Virus record (IMG/VR): IMGVR_UViG_3300030390_001703
Span: 1 to 63,749 of that record
Length of the DNA: 63,749 nt
Direction: 5' to 3' (one strand)
DNA from: a virus
In this document: positions 62,961 through 63,749 of the stretch, piece after piece
Position numbering within the stretch: the stretch's first letter is position 1
How the letters are laid out: each line of letters opens with the position of its first letter
The notes under the pieces: generated by a model
Database searches by the model: none
Seen by the model: only the letters and a program-made list of their open reading frames with translations
Told to the model about the DNA's origin: nothing
Program-made: the position numbers and the translations under genes

Positions 62961-63749
62961 CACCAAAGCCCCACGAACTTTCCAGGCTTAGGTCGGCCAT
63001 TCGACCTACCAGCACCCTTAGAACCCCAGCTTGAGCCATCAGCCTTGCCAACGGCCACAGGATTCACTACGGAGTCCCTATGCGAGAAGCAGTCCACAGC
63101 ATGAGCTAATGCCATCACCATGTCGTTGTGCTTTCCAAGATCGACAATATCTCCACCTTTCCAGACGTGCGTTTCCAATTCCTCAAGCATCACGTCTATG
63201 ATCCTCCTGGTGTCATGGCTACCATACGGAAATACAATCTTGCCTTGCTCGAACCAGACCCTAAGCCGATTCAAAAGACCCTGCTTCAAGTGCTTGTTAG
63301 AAACCTTGCTCGGTCGGTAGTCAACCACAGCTCCGGTCTGTGAAATCAAGCTCTCGTACAAATGCTGAAAACCAGCAGATTCAGCCGAAAGTGTAGCATT
63401 CCCGTATATTTTGCATAATTCCACTAATTTTTCTGCTTGCTTCGCAGGTGGAAAATCGTTCCTTCTCCACAGATTTACGACGTGCAAAAAGCCTTGCTCG
63501 TCCTGTCGAACAATCATAGCCACCGAATAATCCTGCCCCAGACCATGTGCAGGGTCGAATCCGATAACATACCTGCCCCCATGATCCTTTGAGTAGGACA
63601 TGACCGCATCCATATCCAGGTTCTTTCGAGTGTGCGCTCTCGGATATGCTGCCGAGTCATCATCCATCACCTTACACAAATACTCTTGAGCAAAGGCCAA
63701 GTCGCCCATAGCTCCTTTCTGTTCCATGATGAAGGCCAAGCTCCTTTGC
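62960..63749 (-). CDS. terL: Terminase large subunit, C-terminal nuclease part (cut by window edge)
   Basis: Continuation of the gene at 1-839 across the circular junction. The RNase H-like nuclease shows VIGFDPAHGLGQDYSVAMIV (first Asp), then TLSAESAG (Glu or Asp site) and KHNDMVMALAHAV (last Asp). After the nuclease comes a Gly/Ser/Lys-rich tail. It cleaves concatemeric DNA during packaging. The overlap of 141 bases with the left edge duplicates part of the gene. Confidence 0.92.
   Translation of the reverse strand, partial: QRSLAFIMEQKGAMGDLAFAQEYLCKVMDDDSAAYPRAHTRKNLDMDAVMSYSKDHGGRYVIGFDPAHGLGQDYSVAMIVRQDEQGFLHVVNLWRRNDFPPAKQAEKLVELCKIYGNATLSAESAGFQHLYESLISQTGAVVDYRPSKVSNKHLKQGLLNRLRVWFEQGKIVFPYGSHDTRRIIDVMLEELETHVWKGGDIVDLGKHNDMVMALAHAVDCFSHRDSVVNPVAVGKADGSSWGSKGAGRSNGRPKPGKFVGLW
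63609..63749. repeat. Right copy of 141-bp terminal overlap
   Basis: Matches 1-141 except for six silent differences. See the left copy. Confidence 0.95.

Noticed and set aside
1-63749. Avoidance or strict context of GATC sites
   Set aside because: GATC occurs in many contexts (CGATC, TGATC, GGATC), so no clear bias could be claimed without counting.

Overview
This window looks like a nearly complete genome of a tailed (siphovirus-like, HK97-fold) dsDNA virus of an archaeon. The best guess is a virus of marine Euryarchaeota (Poseidoniales / Marine Group II, the 'magrovirus' type). The reasons are an archaeal-type replication set (family B polymerase, archaeo-eukaryotic primase, PCNA-like clamp, RFC small subunit, MCM-like AAA+ helicase, RPA-like protein, XPF/Hef-type and Cas4-type nucleases), archaeal TATA-box promoters, and a standard caudoviral head and tail module. 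Host and family are inferences from gene content. The first 141 bases repeat as the last 141 (1-141 = 63609-63749) with six differences, all synonymous, so the map is circular or circularly permuted. The large terminase gene runs across the junction.

Layout. (1) 1-1522 and 62739-63749, minus strand: three small zinc proteins, terminase large subunit, a small HTH protein. (2) 1523-1561: divergent promoter. (3) 1562-28134, plus strand: virion genes in order, namely membrane/coiled-coil protein, portal, surface-type repeat protein, protease-scaffold (with a nested scaffold start), decoration protein, major capsid, connectors, a fibre-like protein, tail terminator fused to a lectin-like domain, tail tube, tail chaperones with a -1 frameshift site, tape measure, and a 2726-residue tail-tip protein. 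(4) 28129-51075, minus strand: nucleases, PP-loop enzyme, primase, groES/groEL pair, three DNA methyltransferases, DNA polymerase, clamp, RecA-like ATPase, RPA-like protein, a DpdA-like DNA transglycosylase, clamp loader, regulators and helicase. (5) 51076-51446: hairpin-rich non-coding segment. (6) 51447-62329, minus strand: about 30 very small genes in tightly overlapping chains, many with zinc knuckles, becoming visibly GC-rich to the right, with non-coding spacers at 56089-56267, 58300-58517, 60342-61307 and 62330-62738.

How it works together. Genes are chained by ATGA or TGATG overlaps, so translation is coupled. The replication half is driven by a repeated 24-bp promoter (five copies, consensus core GTAAGAATCATTATAAGGG). 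The small-gene half has a different repeated promoter (three copies, core CTTGATATAGAAGATAGTG). Two recurrent gene-junction cassettes place the next gene's ribosome binding site inside the last codons of the previous gene, so unrelated proteins end in -VSA or -EWL. Three methyltransferases and a DpdA-like enzyme suggest heavily modified virion DNA. A bacterial-type GroES/GroEL pair suggests the virus brings its own folding machine, perhaps for its capsid. No tRNA, integrase, CRISPR array or transposon was recognised.
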